Shown piece by piece: positions 52,301 through 62,880 of a DNA stretch of 64,000 nucleotides. The stretch comes from Gentiana macrophylla (taxonomy: Eukaryota; Streptophyta; Magnoliopsida; Gentianales; Gentianaceae). The notes under the pieces were generated by a model that saw only the letters and a program-made list of their open reading frames with translations, had not been told where the DNA came from and searched no databases. Both the position numbers and the translations under genes were made by a program. Where the stretch lies: the NCBI GenBank assembly GCA_026214975.1, contig CM047805.1, positions 187,179,333 through 187,243,332 on the forward strand, read 5' to 3'. Within the stretch, counting starts at the first letter, position 1. Every line of letters starts with the position of its first letter.

Positions 52301-55300
52301 AGTACCTGATGAGAACTGTTAGTCAACAAACTGTTAGGCATCGCCAAACTACTTTTTGAAGCATAATTACATTTTCTTTCTTTCTTTTAAATTTGTCAGT
52401 TAACAATAAATTTCAACCTCATGAGATTAATGAGTTTGATTTTTTATCCATGATGCGGGACAACTTATCCCCTGCATAGAGGGAGTGGATCCTCTCAAGT
52501 ACTTGGGTGTGTGGTTAGATCACTCCTACTTGAGAGAATACTCCCTCAAGTACTTGAGAGTATCCTATTCCTGCATAGATCATATTCACCCACCCAATAT
52601 GATCAAATCGCGCCATTACTACTACTATTGCAAAGAGTATTATATAGTCCATAAAAATCAATCAAGTAAAATAAGCTATAGAACAGGAGAACTTTAACCT
52701 CAATACTTTCAGAGGTTGTGAGCCTGGACCATATTCTTTCCCGATGAATAGCTTTTTGCAGTTGCTTTTGGACAAGATTCACCCAAAAAACGACCTCTTC
52801 ACTACAGATTTCTGTGTTCCCTCTACATCCAGCAGCTCGAGGACCAAAATGAACAAGAAACTCTCGGCGCAGGCCAATATCCTTCACCGAGCGGTAGGCT
52901 TGATAAATAGGAACAAATTCAATGAGCATGTCCATCAAACGACCTGTTGTTTCTGGAATAGTTGAAAAAAACTTTGCACACGATATTTTTGTTGGACCAA
53001 GCTTCGTCAATGCTGCCTGGCAACAGAGTGCGAGCATGAGGATTGACAAGTCACCAGCATTTACTAGGACTTGGGACTTTCCTTTCTCAAACCTAAAAGA
53101 TGAAAGAAAGAACAATCATATTGAAAATATAGTGTATCTATGTCAATCAGCCGTGGATACACACAATCAACCACTCACACTGAACTAGCAGCAGCAAAGC
53201 GCTGGTCCTTCTCAAAATAATTAACGAAACTACTTGCAGCTGAGGGAACCAGATTCGACCAAAACCACTCGTAATCATCAGGCAGCTTGGCAGATAATTT
53301 CTCTGTTATTATGCTCTCCAAGGAAGCGGACTGGCGCAGTAAACTATGTTGAAGTCAAGGTATTCCAAAAAAAAGCATATCAGACATAAGTAAATTTCAA
53401 AAGGTAATACAACAAATACTCCAAAGCACTTTGATATAACATATACAAACAAGTAGAATGATGCATGTAGTTTGCATTAGAAGGGTCAAATTATAAAAAG
53501 GTGGGAGGATAAAAATTGAAAGCTGAAGTTTATTGTTGTAATTGTTGAGGAATTCTAAAACAACCAAACAATTTACATATGACAAGGCTTCTTTTGTGCA
53601 AAAGGGTTGTTTCCAATGTGTGTTTGTGTGTATATATAAGAATTAAAAAAATTTAAAAAAAACGTGATAAAAAAAATACTTTTGCAAAACGAAAATGTCT
53701 GCCCAGTATTATTATGTACCTCCTTTGGACAAAAAGGTTGACATCTCTGTCCCTTCCATCTCCTCGAGATGCAATCTCCGTTGCTGCTTGTAATAAAGTA
53801 TAAGCAGATGCCTGAAAAGATAAACAAACCATTTACATCCATATACAAGAGTTTTCAAAAAGATAAATAAGCAAAACATGAATAATAGCATAATCAAAAA
53901 TGGAAACATGACTCTTCCTCTAATATATAAACAACCACAGGCCCACGTATTATAACAGATAATAACTCTTCCTCTCAGTACATAAAATATTTACCTTTCT
54001 TTTAATCATTGTGTTTTTATCAGTGTAAGTTCCAATGTTCGATGTTCGATGCTCAATGTTCAATGTTCAATGTTCTAACCCTATGGCACCTCTCTATTGT
54101 AGAATTCCCTTAGTATTTTACATCCGACCTAAGAACACTTTCTTATTCTCCCTTACAATATTACGCATGACATAGCAACTGGGTCTCCCAAACATATGAT
54201 TACACACAGAGATTCCTACAATTAATTAAAAAAGGCTCCACCAATCCTCATCAGAAGCACTTTATAGAATGAATACTAAAAAACACATACTAGAGCTCCT
54301 ACCCAAGTTAATAAATGACTCAAAAAAAGGAAAACACAATCTGAACTTTCAGATACCAGTAGGAAAACATTGCAAGGTAACACAATAGTACACCATTCAC
54401 AAAATCAAATGAACTCAGAAGTATGCTTCATTGCATGCAGCATATGCTAATAAATCACTCTCACGTTTCAAATGGTGAAAATGGTGACGAGTGGTACCCA
54501 CAACTTCAAGATTAATAAATTACCTGATACGATAGTGCCTTGACCCAAGCATTTTTATCAACACCAGGCCAGGCAGTTGAGAACCATGAAGATTTTGACA
54601 ACGAGATATGTTCTCTAATTTTAAGCTCAAATACCCTAGCAGCATCATGTAGTGATTGGACGAGTTCGGTATGACCTTCTGCTTGTATGGACTGATCAAG
54701 TTTAAGTCTCATTTCCTCAAAAATCCTACTAGTATTTGTTTGGGGACTCCCATTGACCGACACCCCATCATCTGCAGAGGCAAAAGGTAGTATGTATTCC
54801 CTCCTCGACTTGCAGAAGATGGCACTGTCTTTCCTAATATATAGGAACCCGTTTAGGTTAAGATGATAATTCACCATGAAAGAATGCCTTAGGCGATGCC
54901 TTTTAATTCCAAACCGTTGATAAAATGGAGGATGATAAAATCCATCACAGGCATCCTTTAATCGATATTTTCTGGCTGGTTTAACGGAAATCCAAACATC
55001 AGAAGAGCTGCAAGTGGAGAAGACTAATGAGTTACGATTATATGTGAAACAAATTCATGTAAGGATTAGAGCAAAAGTAAAAGCTGCATGGAGAAATTAC
55101 AGATTGTAAAAGATATAAAAGTTCTCATAATCCCCATTGAGTAAGAATAACCCTAGTGCCAACTTGATGCCATGATTCTAGCCCGTCAATTCATGGCCAA
55201 AGTTGTATGTTACAAGAACACTAGATTTAGAGGGAATGACTGTTAGAATTCACGACGCAACAATGTCCACCTAGCACTGTGAAATAACCGAGAAGACCGA

Positions 55301-56086
55301 CTTAAAAACAATTGTGGGACGACCGTATATCATTCGTTTATCCAAGGATGGAGCTAGGATTTTTTTGTGAGGTGGGCTTAGGGCTAGTGGAATATGTTAA
55401 GATGATCGGGTGGGTTGGATTAAGATGACTTCATATGTTATACCGGATTATATAGAGATTTTAGTATAATTTTTTGTTCCAAGGTGGGCTTAGCCCCCCT
55501 ATGTCTTAAGGTGCCTTCGTCCTTGCGTTCATCAAAGGACCTCCTCGTGATCTTAGAACTACATCATTATGTATAACAAAAAAACTTTCAGTAATAAATG
55601 ATACATATCAGCTTTATATCGTCTGCACTTGTAAACCAGAGTAGGCGATCCAACCTCATTTTAGTTGAAATATCAAGGAACAATAAGTGAATCATTAAAA
55701 ATAGTTTTAAAAAAAACCCAAACAACACTGACTTAGTAGCTTCATCATTCGAAATTCTCCAATTTTCACCTCCATAGTAAAGCATTTGAACTCATTGACT
55801 TAGTGTACACTGCGACAAACTTTACCAATCTAATAACTAAAAAGATGCTTATAGACTATTCACCACTTATTGCGTAATAATCTGCTTCAAAGGTGTGCTC
55901 CAAAACACACATAGCGAACATACCTAATCCCAGGTTTTCACAAATTCAAATACTGATCGCCATTAAACACAACAACAAATGCGAGAAACAGCAATTAAGT
56001 TAGTAATAAAACAACATAGAAGGTGAGAGTTAAGATTGGAATCACCTGGATGATTGGAGAGTGGTATGTTGAAGCTTGAGTGACAT
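37391..56086 (-). CDS. LETM1-like protein, 19 coding exons, 951 aa
   Basis: Exons (minus): 56086-56046, 55007-54524, 53811-53720, 53343-53179, 53092-52699, 52228-52119, 52026-51954, 51880-51660, 51547-51503, 51416-51263, 50971-50896, 50732-50488, 44890-44814, 44672-44588, 39100-38972, 38570-38442, 37900-37730, 37637-37578, 37495-37391. All junctions are GT-AG, phases agree and the sum is 2856 nt. The protein starts [13 protein letters not shown]. Residues about 635-700 are Leu/Glu/Lys-rich and likely coiled coil. Residues 841-940 form the conserved LETM1-like region ([51 protein letters not shown], then [19 protein letters not shown]), with one likely membrane segment. LETM1 relatives act in mitochondrial or plastid ion balance and ribosome contact; the exact role of this plant branch is not settled. 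Exon 11 (76 nt) is the least certain: it was chosen because it restores phase. Introns 12 and 14 each hold a Copia element. Confidence 0.93.
39279..39554 (-). repeat. 3' LTR of Copia 1 (276 bp)
   Basis: By my reading it differs from the 5' LTR at 43996-44273 by one substitution (CCCAACGG against CCTAACGG) and one 2-bp indel. Begins TG and ends CA on both strands. Confidence 0.95.
39562..41075 (-). pseudogene. Copia 1 reverse transcriptase and RNase H
   Basis: The frame 41075-39993 (360 codons) holds the Copia [74 protein letters not shown] and the catalytic [11 protein letters not shown], all intact. RNase H continues in a second frame, 40179-39562, with [48 protein letters not shown] and [12 protein letters not shown]. 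One frameshift in a homopolymer region near 40065 separates the two. Because only one lesion lies here while the upstream domains are heavily damaged, the RT-RH end is unusually well kept. Confidence 0.9.
41490..43940 (-). pseudogene. Copia 1 gag, protease and integrase remnants
   Basis: Gag starts with the ATG at 43940; it contains [20 protein letters not shown] and is broken after about 100 codons near 43626. A GAG-pre-integrase piece ([15 protein letters not shown], then [14 protein letters not shown]) lies at 42448-42290. An integrase piece with [15 protein letters not shown] follows at about 42235-42180, and a capsule of the distal integrase region with [13 protein letters not shown] lies at 41760-41720. 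Stops and frameshifts interrupt all of them. No intact polyprotein can be made from this copy. Confidence 0.85.
43996..44273 (-). repeat. 5' LTR of Copia 1 (278 bp)
   Basis: The pair of LTRs and the intact ATTTT target duplication show a recent insertion. Followed on the minus strand by the tRNA-Met primer site. Confidence 0.95.
45234..45596 (-). repeat. 3' LTR of Copia 2 (363 bp)
   Basis: About 39 bp longer than the 5' LTR, mainly because the CCTGCTGACTTAGGGAA-type unit is repeated near 45535-45580. Several further substitutions lie around 45355-45400, so this insertion is clearly older than Copia 1. Confidence 0.93.
45605..46673 (-). pseudogene. Copia 2 reverse transcriptase (C-terminal part) and RNase H
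   Basis: The frame 46673-46263 has the RT catalytic box [12 protein letters not shown] and DFIKEL-like [11 protein letters not shown] frame change near 46263 leads into [20 protein letters not shown] and [18 protein letters not shown]. Another change near 46000 leads into RNase H with [50 protein letters not shown] and VADVLTKGL, which ends at 45605. The N-terminal RT part (to about 47100) is recognisable at nucleotide level but has stops. Confidence 0.88.
47142..49735 (-). pseudogene. Copia 2 gag, zinc knuckle, protease and integrase
   Basis: Gag (UBN2-like) at 49735-49330 has [18 protein letters not shown] and [18 protein letters not shown] shift leads into a zinc knuckle [14 protein letters not shown] (C-x2-C-x4-H-x4-C, intact) near 49160. 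The frame 48877-48176 carries the protease flank ([20 protein letters not shown]), GAG-pre-integrase ([31 protein letters not shown]) and the integrase start ([30 protein letters not shown]). It is followed at 48255-47815 by [28 protein letters not shown] and [16 protein letters not shown]. Only a handful of shifts separate these blocks, so this copy is better preserved than Copia 1 in this part. Confidence 0.88.
50059..50382 (-). repeat. 5' LTR of Copia 2 (324 bp)
   Basis: Paired with 45234-45596. The terminal CA is kept (CTACCA) and the AAGCT target duplication follows directly. Confidence 0.93.
52470..52580. mobile_element. Palindromic MITE-like repeat in intron 5 of the LETM1-like gene
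   Basis: Contains GTGGATCCTCTCAAGTACTT, GTGTGTGGTTAGATCACTCC, and TACTTGAGAGAATACTCCCT, followed by CAAGTACTTGAGAG. The same words occur in the tandem unit at 17836-18409. CTCTCAAGTACTTG and its complement form foldback arms. Exact ends are uncertain. Confidence 0.65.
54034..54075. repeat. 7-bp minisatellite in intron 2 of the LETM1-like gene
   Basis: Six head-to-tail heptamers of the form (A/G)ATG(T/C)TC without gaps. Confidence 0.93.
55343..55525. mobile_element. Probable hAT MITE in intron 1 of the LETM1-like gene
   Basis: The left end CAAGGATGGAGCTAGG and the inverted right end CAAGGACGAAGGCACC share the outer bases. They are flanked by 8-bp near-duplicates CGTTTATC and CGTTCATC (7 of 8). 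Length 183 bp, no coding capacity. A paired GGTGGGCTTAG word occurs twice inside. Confidence 0.7.
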
Positions 56087-56493
56087 CAGCTGGATAATGA
56101 AGAGAAGAACGCGCGAAACGACTTTTAACAGCGAAATCCAGTAGAAGTGGTACCTGGGATGGAAGTAAAATCCCGGATTGGTTGGTGTGTGTAAGTGGAG
56201 GAGGGAAAAAGAAGACGAAGGACGGGGGGAAGGAATTAATTAATGTGGCGTTTTATTAATAAAAATATATATATAAAAAATGAAAAAAAAAAAATGGCTC
56301 CTCAAGAAAAGGAAAGGGTTCTATCCGGAGACGTGGGTGTAATACTTATCACAAACAACGGTCACTGCAAGCAACGGTGTGTTTGTATATCGTATCACAC
56401 GGAAGTGTCCGTCCGTCCGTCCGTCCCGTCTATTGGTTGTTTGAAGAGAAGATAATTTTTACCGTGGAGTGGAGTGTCCGCTCATACATGATA

Positions 56494-56816
56494 ATTTTAT
56501 AATACAACCGTTGTAAGAAGGTTGTACTAATCGTAAGCATACATTACAACCATTCATTTTTAACCTTTCACACACGATAAAAGTGTATTATATGAAAGAT
56601 AATAAAAATAAGAGGCATTACAATCATTCATTTTTAACCTCTCACACACGATAAAAGTGTATTATATGAAAGATAATAAAAATAAGAGGCATTACAACCA
56701 TTCATTTTTAACCTCTCACACACGATAAAAGTGTATTATATGAAAGAGAATAAAAATAAGAGGCTCTAATATATGTCACTTGGTACAACCTTCTTACAAC
56801 CGTTGCACCATAAAGT
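56494..56816. mobile_element. MITE with three 74-bp internal tandem repeats
   Basis: Terminal arms are inverted: the left side has ACAACCGTTGTAAGAAGGTT and the right side, reversed, has GCAACGGTTGTAAGAAGGTT. Between them three nearly identical 74-bp units begin at 56542, 56616 and 56690 (each starting CATTACAA and ending AATAAGAGG). It lies about 400 bp upstream of the LETM1-like start codon. The superfamily is open because no target duplication is clear. Confidence 0.8.
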
Positions 56817-57411
56817 CTCTCGTCCGTCTATTGGCCTGATTTTTTTTCATCTTTTTTTGAAGGAATTTATTTATTTATATTTTATTTGGTGACTGATTTT
56901 CTTTTAAAAGTCTTTTACATCACATTAAATCTACCATTGTCCTCGACCACACACCAAATTCAATTTATCTCATACAATAAGCATTTTTACGGAATATATA
57001 TGATATGTATTTGATCTTTTTAAAATGATCGATCGTCAGTTCTAAAAAAATAATAATAATAATAATAGTTGTCAAACATTGATAAATATATAAATTAAAA
57101 ATATAAATCGCGATTGTTGCTTTTAAGACGCATATTAAGAAAGCGATAACTAATCGAATTTTTACTATCATCTTGCTAAATTACCTTTAGCCCTTGTTCA
57201 CCAATTACAGTGTAAACAATGGGTAATTTCGTCATTATAATGTAAAAATTGATTAGTTATCACCTCCTTAATACGCGCCAAATTCAACGCGATTTATATT
57301 TTTAACCGAGATAGTAATTCAAAATCAAAATTGGGGGAAAAAATGTGAGTAAAGGAATTTTGTTGTGTGAAAAGACATTTAATATGAAATTTAATAAACA
57401 ATAACTAGGTG
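56817..57411. other. AT-rich intergenic stretch, nothing recognised
   Basis: An (AAT)n run at 57045-57067 is visible. The open frame at 56965-57171 is hydrophobic but AT-driven. Confidence 0.4.
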
Positions 57412-57545
57412 CTCAGCTTCTCAAGAGCCCCATGATCCTTACTGATGTCCTTGTTATATGCTGCTTCTTTGCCCAACTCAATGAAGTATCACCATTTGTG
57501 GAAAGAACCTCAAACACACCATTGCCTATAATCAAGATACTGACA
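57411..57545 (-). pseudogene. HSP70/BiP-like gene remnant
   Basis: Minus-strand translation gives VSILIIGNGVFEVLSTNGDT, matching the ATPase-domain segment of endoplasmic-reticulum HSP70 (BiP). After a deletion of roughly 15 codons and a frame change near 57473 it gives YNKDISKDHGALEKLS, matching the KDISKDN.ALGKLR segment further along the same domain. No flanking HSP70 sequence was recognised. It is a short decayed fragment, not a gene. Confidence 0.7.
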
Positions 57546-59654
57546 TAAATCAACATAAAACCATAATTTACAACACAAACATTTGCTTCGTTAATGTAAA
57601 GATCGGGACTTCGCAATGGTATTTCACAGGCCCCAACCGTTCATTTGTGCCAAGAATCGCTACTTAGCATTATGAAATGCTTCTTCTCCAGCAGGCAGAA
57701 TCATTCCATCTAATCAAGAAGAGTGTCCAAGTCCATCTCACCAACAACTTTGCACAACTTTTTCTGCAGCCCCAAAACACCTTCCTTCCCCACCAAGAAC
57801 AGTCAAAACTCCATAAGGGCTTTGAAAATCATAAGTTGTATAACAAGTTGATGTGCTTACATCCATAATAAGCACATACAATTTCTAATCTTCTGTAAAA
57901 CAACAAGAAACCCAAATCTACCCTATAATTCAAGCTGCATATCAAAATGTCCTATCAACATTTGAATGTACTTTACCCAATTAAGACTTAGTAAAAGTAA
58001 TCATAGCTTCACCTGAATCATCTGACTCAGAGTGAGAAAAACGAAGCTGCAGGTTGGTTCAGAACAACGACAGAGAGAACCTCCAACCATTTAATGTTCA
58101 AAAAGATGATTTTGCCGTCATCGCCATAGGGTCCAACCACTACTTATACCCTAATTATCATTAAAGCTCCCACAGTTGTATCACAAAGTGTCCTTGATTC
58201 ATCAACAACACCAAAATTTCTACCAAAAATTGAAATAACAAAAATAGAGCCAACTTAAGAACTGACATCGGGTCGAAATTCACCTGCGATTCTCCACTTC
58301 ATTGTAATTGGTTAAAGTCTGGATTTACAGCCCGGCGTTTCACACTTGCCAAACTCTTTTCATATGCTCAAAAAACAATCTGCTCAAAATACTTCCTTGA
58401 TCAGAATCTTTATCTCGATCTTTTCGATTTCACTCCCGACCTTAAGGATTTCAAGCTATCGGTTATATAAGCAACAAAAAAAATCACTATGATCGAAACC
58501 CCTTTCGTAAAAGGTGAGGTTCGAAACTAAAAGTCCATACTTTTATTTATATCTCTAGCTCACGTCTCCCTCGCATCACCTCTGCTTCCTGAAAATAATA
58601 AAGTTTTGGTCACTGATTACGTCTTCCACAGACGGCAACCAGCTACCAAATCATATTTGACTTTTTATTTTGCTGCTGCGATCAGTAGGGTAAGCTGTTG
58701 ATAATAACAAGCACTAGAGGCAAGCATTCATGCATTTCTTTTGCTCTGGTCCAATCCTGTCAATAGAAAACGAAAGCAACGACAATATTAATGTGGACTT
58801 TCAGATTAGTGTTTCTTTTTAGAAATAGAGTTTTTTATGCATCCAAAATTGCTGTAGCACCACAACATTCCCCATGCACCACAGTGAAAATCGACAGTCA
58901 CAAAGCCAGGTATGATTACCGATGCTTTTATATGTGGACTATAAAATGGATTTTTAAAAGTCTGATGTGTATACTCAACTTTGTGAAAGCAAACTTTCAT
59001 TATGGTTCACGGCATGTGTGATGCCACATTAAGTTCAGCATTTGGTGTGGTGCATATAAAGAGTCCCTTCAAAATATTAGCATGAAATGCACTTAAAATT
59101 GATGCAGAGCACACAGATTTTGACTATAAAAAAACCGGCCAGATGCACACCCAAATGACGAACACCACTTGAAAGAATTCAAACTTTATGGCAGGCCCTC
59201 CAGATAAAGCAAACACAGTATGGACCGAAATTCGCTTCTACTTAAATGAAGTTTGGTGTATTTCTTGGTCCTTAGTGTTGTCTTTTTGGATGCTTCTTCT
59301 ACCTAGAATTGTTTACTAAATAGAACTAGTCAGTGACAATAAAGCTGTTGAACAACTTATAGTGCATTGGTTGGGCATCTTCTTTTATACAGCTTATTGA
59401 ATAACACATTTTGATTTGTGTAGGCTTGCTGTGTAAAAGTATGAGAAGAAAGCCTAAAAATTACTATGACAACCATTATTCTTCCTTTATTTTAATCAAA
59501 ACTTACAACTTTTTTAAGGGACTTGACTTTTTATATGTACTGTGAAACAGATAACTAAAGCACTATAGCAAACTCCATACGCAGCAATGCATATCACCTA
59601 AATGATTTGTTTAGTTTCCAAGTGTGTTTCTTTAACCATCTACGTAGTCCTTCT
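57546..59654. other. Long intergenic stretch, no recognised gene
   Basis: Composition between about 57600 and 58700 is less AT-rich than the surroundings and could be transcribed, but no domain, exon chain or RNA gene could be supported on either strand. Open frames at 57677-57868 and 58791-59021 show no motif. Confidence 0.4.
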
Positions 59655-60560
59655 TTAGAAATTACCTAGTTCCCTGTTCAAATAATCGGCATCCTTTTGG
59701 CACTAACAGCATCTGAAGGTGGAGGTGGCCCGCTTAAACTCGACTGGCTGGTTAATTTTATAAACGTCCGTCTTAGTCTCCGTAGTTCTGGCAACTCAAC
59801 AGATCTCAAGATACTGATAGTTGGTAGCTCTGGACCAAGAGAAACACTACTAAGTTCGGTCCCAAGTGACTGCGACTGTGCTTCTACAATGACACTGATC
59901 ACCTCTTGTGTAGCTCTATCCATTTCATAAAGTGAATTCGCCTCTGATGAATGAGTACTTTGTGTCGCAATCGTTGGCTGTAGAATTCTGATGCCTCTTG
60001 TCTTTGAGTCGACTATTTTAGTCAAGTATGTAACAGCTTCTATTATTGCAGCTGAAGAATTATGAATTCCGTCTCTAGAAGGCCATAACTCGAATAAGGG
60101 TGAATCCCATCTGTTTCTATTATCAGGTTTCTCAAATCTACTGACCAAGTCTTCAAATATTTTATCATCATAACATGCTTCTTCTTTCTCTTTACGTTTT
60201 TCGTTCCATTCTCTGCAACAAGTGTCCTCGGTGGCACAGAACAGCACGCAGTATCTTATGCCAGCAGCACGAGCTAGGCACCAAAGCTCGTACCGATAAC
60301 CCTTTATGTTGTTCAAAGAATCCACTATGATAATGTTATCTTTTGTCAATGATCTGTCAACTTCAGATCTAAGCACACCCTCAAATTCTTTTCAGCAGTC
60401 GTGTCTAAGCATAAGTTTGGTTGCAATTAAGATGAAATGAAGTTTCATCGATAATCCTAACCGGTGTTTTGGATTCTGTGTCTCCAAGAGACTCAGCCAG
60501 GCATGAAGCAGCCGTTGACTTTCTGCTACATGGTTGACCACAAATAACAACCAATGCCAT
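59655..60560 (-). pseudogene. DRL1: Disrupted KTI12/DRL1 homologue (Elongator-associated)
   Basis: KTI12, known as DRL1 in plants, is a P-loop protein that works with the Elongator complex in tRNA wobble-uridine modification. The ATG at 60560 opens MALVVICGQPC, then the Walker A motif reads SRKST instead of SGKST (a single G-to-A change). The frame hits TAG after TYA (about 60413-60411), where a net 2-bp insertion lies. A missing G in a G run near 60385 puts the rest in a third frame, which is open from 60376 and well conserved: DNIIIVDSLNNIKGYRYELW, ARAAGIRYCVLFC, IFEDLVSRFEKPDNRNRWDS, ILQPTIATQ, ELRRLRRTFIKLTSQSSLSG. A further 1-base shift near 59690 moves the usual DYLNREL end out of frame (stop at 59678). 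A pseudogene or very recently inactivated copy is likely. No intron is visible in the coding part. Confidence 0.85.
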
Positions 60561-61699
60561 TCTTACACAAGTTTGAAATCACTTTTTCTTTTCTTTTCTT
60601 TTTTTTTTATGTCTTCTTTAGGTCAAAAAGATCATGTGAGACAAGACCTGCCTGTTCAAGAAGTTCCACAGTTTCAAACGTTGACGAAAAATTACTACAA
60701 AAATTATAAGAATAATAATACGAGTTGCATCACAAGATTGTAAGATTCTCATAATATAAAACTAATGCCTATCGGTTAATCATTCCGAGAAAGTGCTGAA
60801 CTGAGGAATTACAACCCACAGAGAGTAGGCTGACACAAAGAAAAAAAGTACATACAGTGACTCATTTTCCTTCCTCTAGTCAATGAAAAGGCTATGAGCC
60901 ATTAGTTTATGCGGACCGGGGGCAGATTTGAAGAATAAAGTCTCTTTATAAAAACGATGTCCTTTTGGTGTTAGGTCAAATTCTTTCTTACTCCTCCCTA
61001 ATTTCCCTTTGGTATCCCATATTACGTTCGCTTTAGGATCCCCACTGCTACGAGGATGCCCAAAATCTTGGTTACCGAGGAGCTAATACACCAAGGAATG
61101 TTCTTTGAGTTGCACGTTTCCATCAGCAAGCACATTTCCATCCACACATGAATCTTGAGCCCTCATAGAGTCCAAAAAGAAAGAGATTCAACCTAAATCT
61201 TCCTGAGCTACATAGTAAAGAAAAGTACTAAACTAAAAGCAAAGAGCTTGTGCATATGAACCCCAATACCTCTATGCCAATGAAGGATACATAATGTTCA
61301 AATAACCTGCCTCTAAACAAGATTACTTGATAGATTAACAGGCAAAAGATTTATAAACATGAGCTCTTTCACCAAACACTATACTTAATTGGCATCCATA
61401 AACAAAGGTTTAGAAAAATAAATAATAATCTCTGGTTGCGAACAATGAAATCAAAGCATTTTAATTGTGCCCAAAGTATATTAATACATCGTATATTCAA
61501 CCAATAAAAGCTATCTCAAAATCGGCATTCCAAAAATAGAGAAGGTATAAGGATGAACTAACCTTGAGTATGTAGGAGGAAGACTGGTTTACAAAACGAG
61601 CAATATGACAGAGACAGTAACCGGCGGAGACGGCTAGGTTTCAGACGTCAAGACAAACCAAGGGGGCCGAGGTGAGTTCGGCGGCTGGGTCTAAGCGTG
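60561..61699. other. Upstream region of the DRL1-like copy
   Basis: No protein recognised. A pyrimidine-rich run near 60576-60610 (purine-rich on the minus strand) and a GTTAGT donor-like site on the minus strand near 61562 would fit a 5' leader intron for the DRL1-like copy, but this is speculation. Confidence 0.3.
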
Positions 61700-61705
61700 A
61701 TTTTT

Positions 61706-61842
61706 TCTCTTTCCGTTCACGTGTTATCAAAGTTAAAAACATGATATGAGAATATGAGATTAATATTTGGTTGTGATTTTTATTCTTTCCGTTCACGTGT
61801 TATCAAAGTTAAAAACATGATACGAGACTAATATTTGGTTTT
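61706..61842. repeat. Short direct duplication
   Basis: CTTTCCGTTCACGTGTTATC followed by AAAGTTAAAAACATGATA occurs at about 61710 and again at about 61788. Both copies are followed by GAGA..TAATATTTGGTT. The period is about 78 bp. Confidence 0.85.
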
Positions 61843-62169
61843 TTTTCCCAAACGAAAGCATTTATTAATTAAAAAATATTAGCTTATACAGGCCTATACC
61901 GGCGTATATTCATGTCAAAATATCTCTACATTAGATTTGAAAGAGAAAGAAATGAAATTTGGTAATTGTGTTCGTAATACAAAACATGGCATGAGTCAAA
62001 CCGAAAATCATCACCCCTAAATATCATCGAAAGAATCAATGAGAATCAAAAGAGGAGGTTGGCCAAGTTCACTACAGTTAGCTAATGACAGATTATCAGT
62101 AAAACAAAATAGGTTCTTGATACACCAGAAATTGCCCCGCTCCTATTATAATATTTTATCTTCCCAAAT
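61843..62169. other. Intergenic stretch, nothing recognised
   Basis: Starts with a T-run and the AAACGAAAGCATTTATTAATT word, which resembles a LINE 3' end on the minus strand, but no coding part follows. Confidence 0.35.
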
Positions 62170-62880
62170 GAGATCGATCAACGGCCGGTCAAGTATGTCA
62201 CCGCTCGCCATCGATTAAACCCGGTGATTATCGAGCCCTCCGCGACATGTATCGTGGGCGGACCCTGCACTGAGGCCCGCCTAACGAAGTTTATCAGTGA
62301 CCTCGCCTATTTCGGCGAGCTTATCTATTGTGAAGATCACCGGGCTCGGCCTCTCGACCTCGATTCGTCTACCTCGGCTCGAGGCCTCGATCATCCGCTA
62401 AGCCTCGTATCCGAGCCAATTATCTTAGCCACGCGACTTATCCTACTCGTTTGGCCTTAACCGTAAATACACACTAAGCCCTAAATGGGCTCATACCTAT
62501 AAATAGGAGGTCTCCCTCCACCATAACTAACTCTCAAGATACCTAATACAACACTTGGCTCCACACAAAATAAGCCAACTCTTCCAATACCGAGAACTAC
62601 GCGGGCTTGCGATCCTCTCTACTACAGTGCGTAGGCGACCTCCACGGCTCACTCACAACCACCCCAAACACCCTTCATTTGGCCGGAGAGCCACCACTGT
62701 ACACCGAGAAATGATATCCTTCCGTTCGATAACATTGATGTACCATTCTTGGCATCATCAAATGGCTCCGTTACCGGGAAATCGACATTTTCGTCACTTT
62801 TCCGGTCAGATCCGAGTATTTCCGACGGCCTAAAACCACCCTTTTTTTTTTTGTTTTCCGGTCAAGTGTTCATCAAGATC
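62170..62880 (+). mobile_element. Probable Ty3/gypsy LTR remnant with adjacent primer-site region
   Basis: GC-richer than its surroundings. A TATA-like CCTATAAATAGGAGG box at about 62497 fits an LTR promoter. The putative LTR end GCATCATCA (about 62759) is followed by TGGCTCCGTTACCGGGAA, which resembles the TGGCGCCGTTGCCGGGGA word typical of plant Athila/Tat elements. The open frames at 62224-62460 and 62555-62833 carry no domain. No second LTR or pol was found. Confidence 0.55.

Noticed and set aside
56542..56763. Three 74-bp repeats as a CRISPR-like array
   Set aside because: The units are contiguous without spacers, lie inside a MITE, and the genome is a plant.
62224..62833. Open frames of 78 and 92 codons in GC-richer DNA
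   Set aside because: No domain; the sequence carries LTR promoter and primer-site-like words instead.
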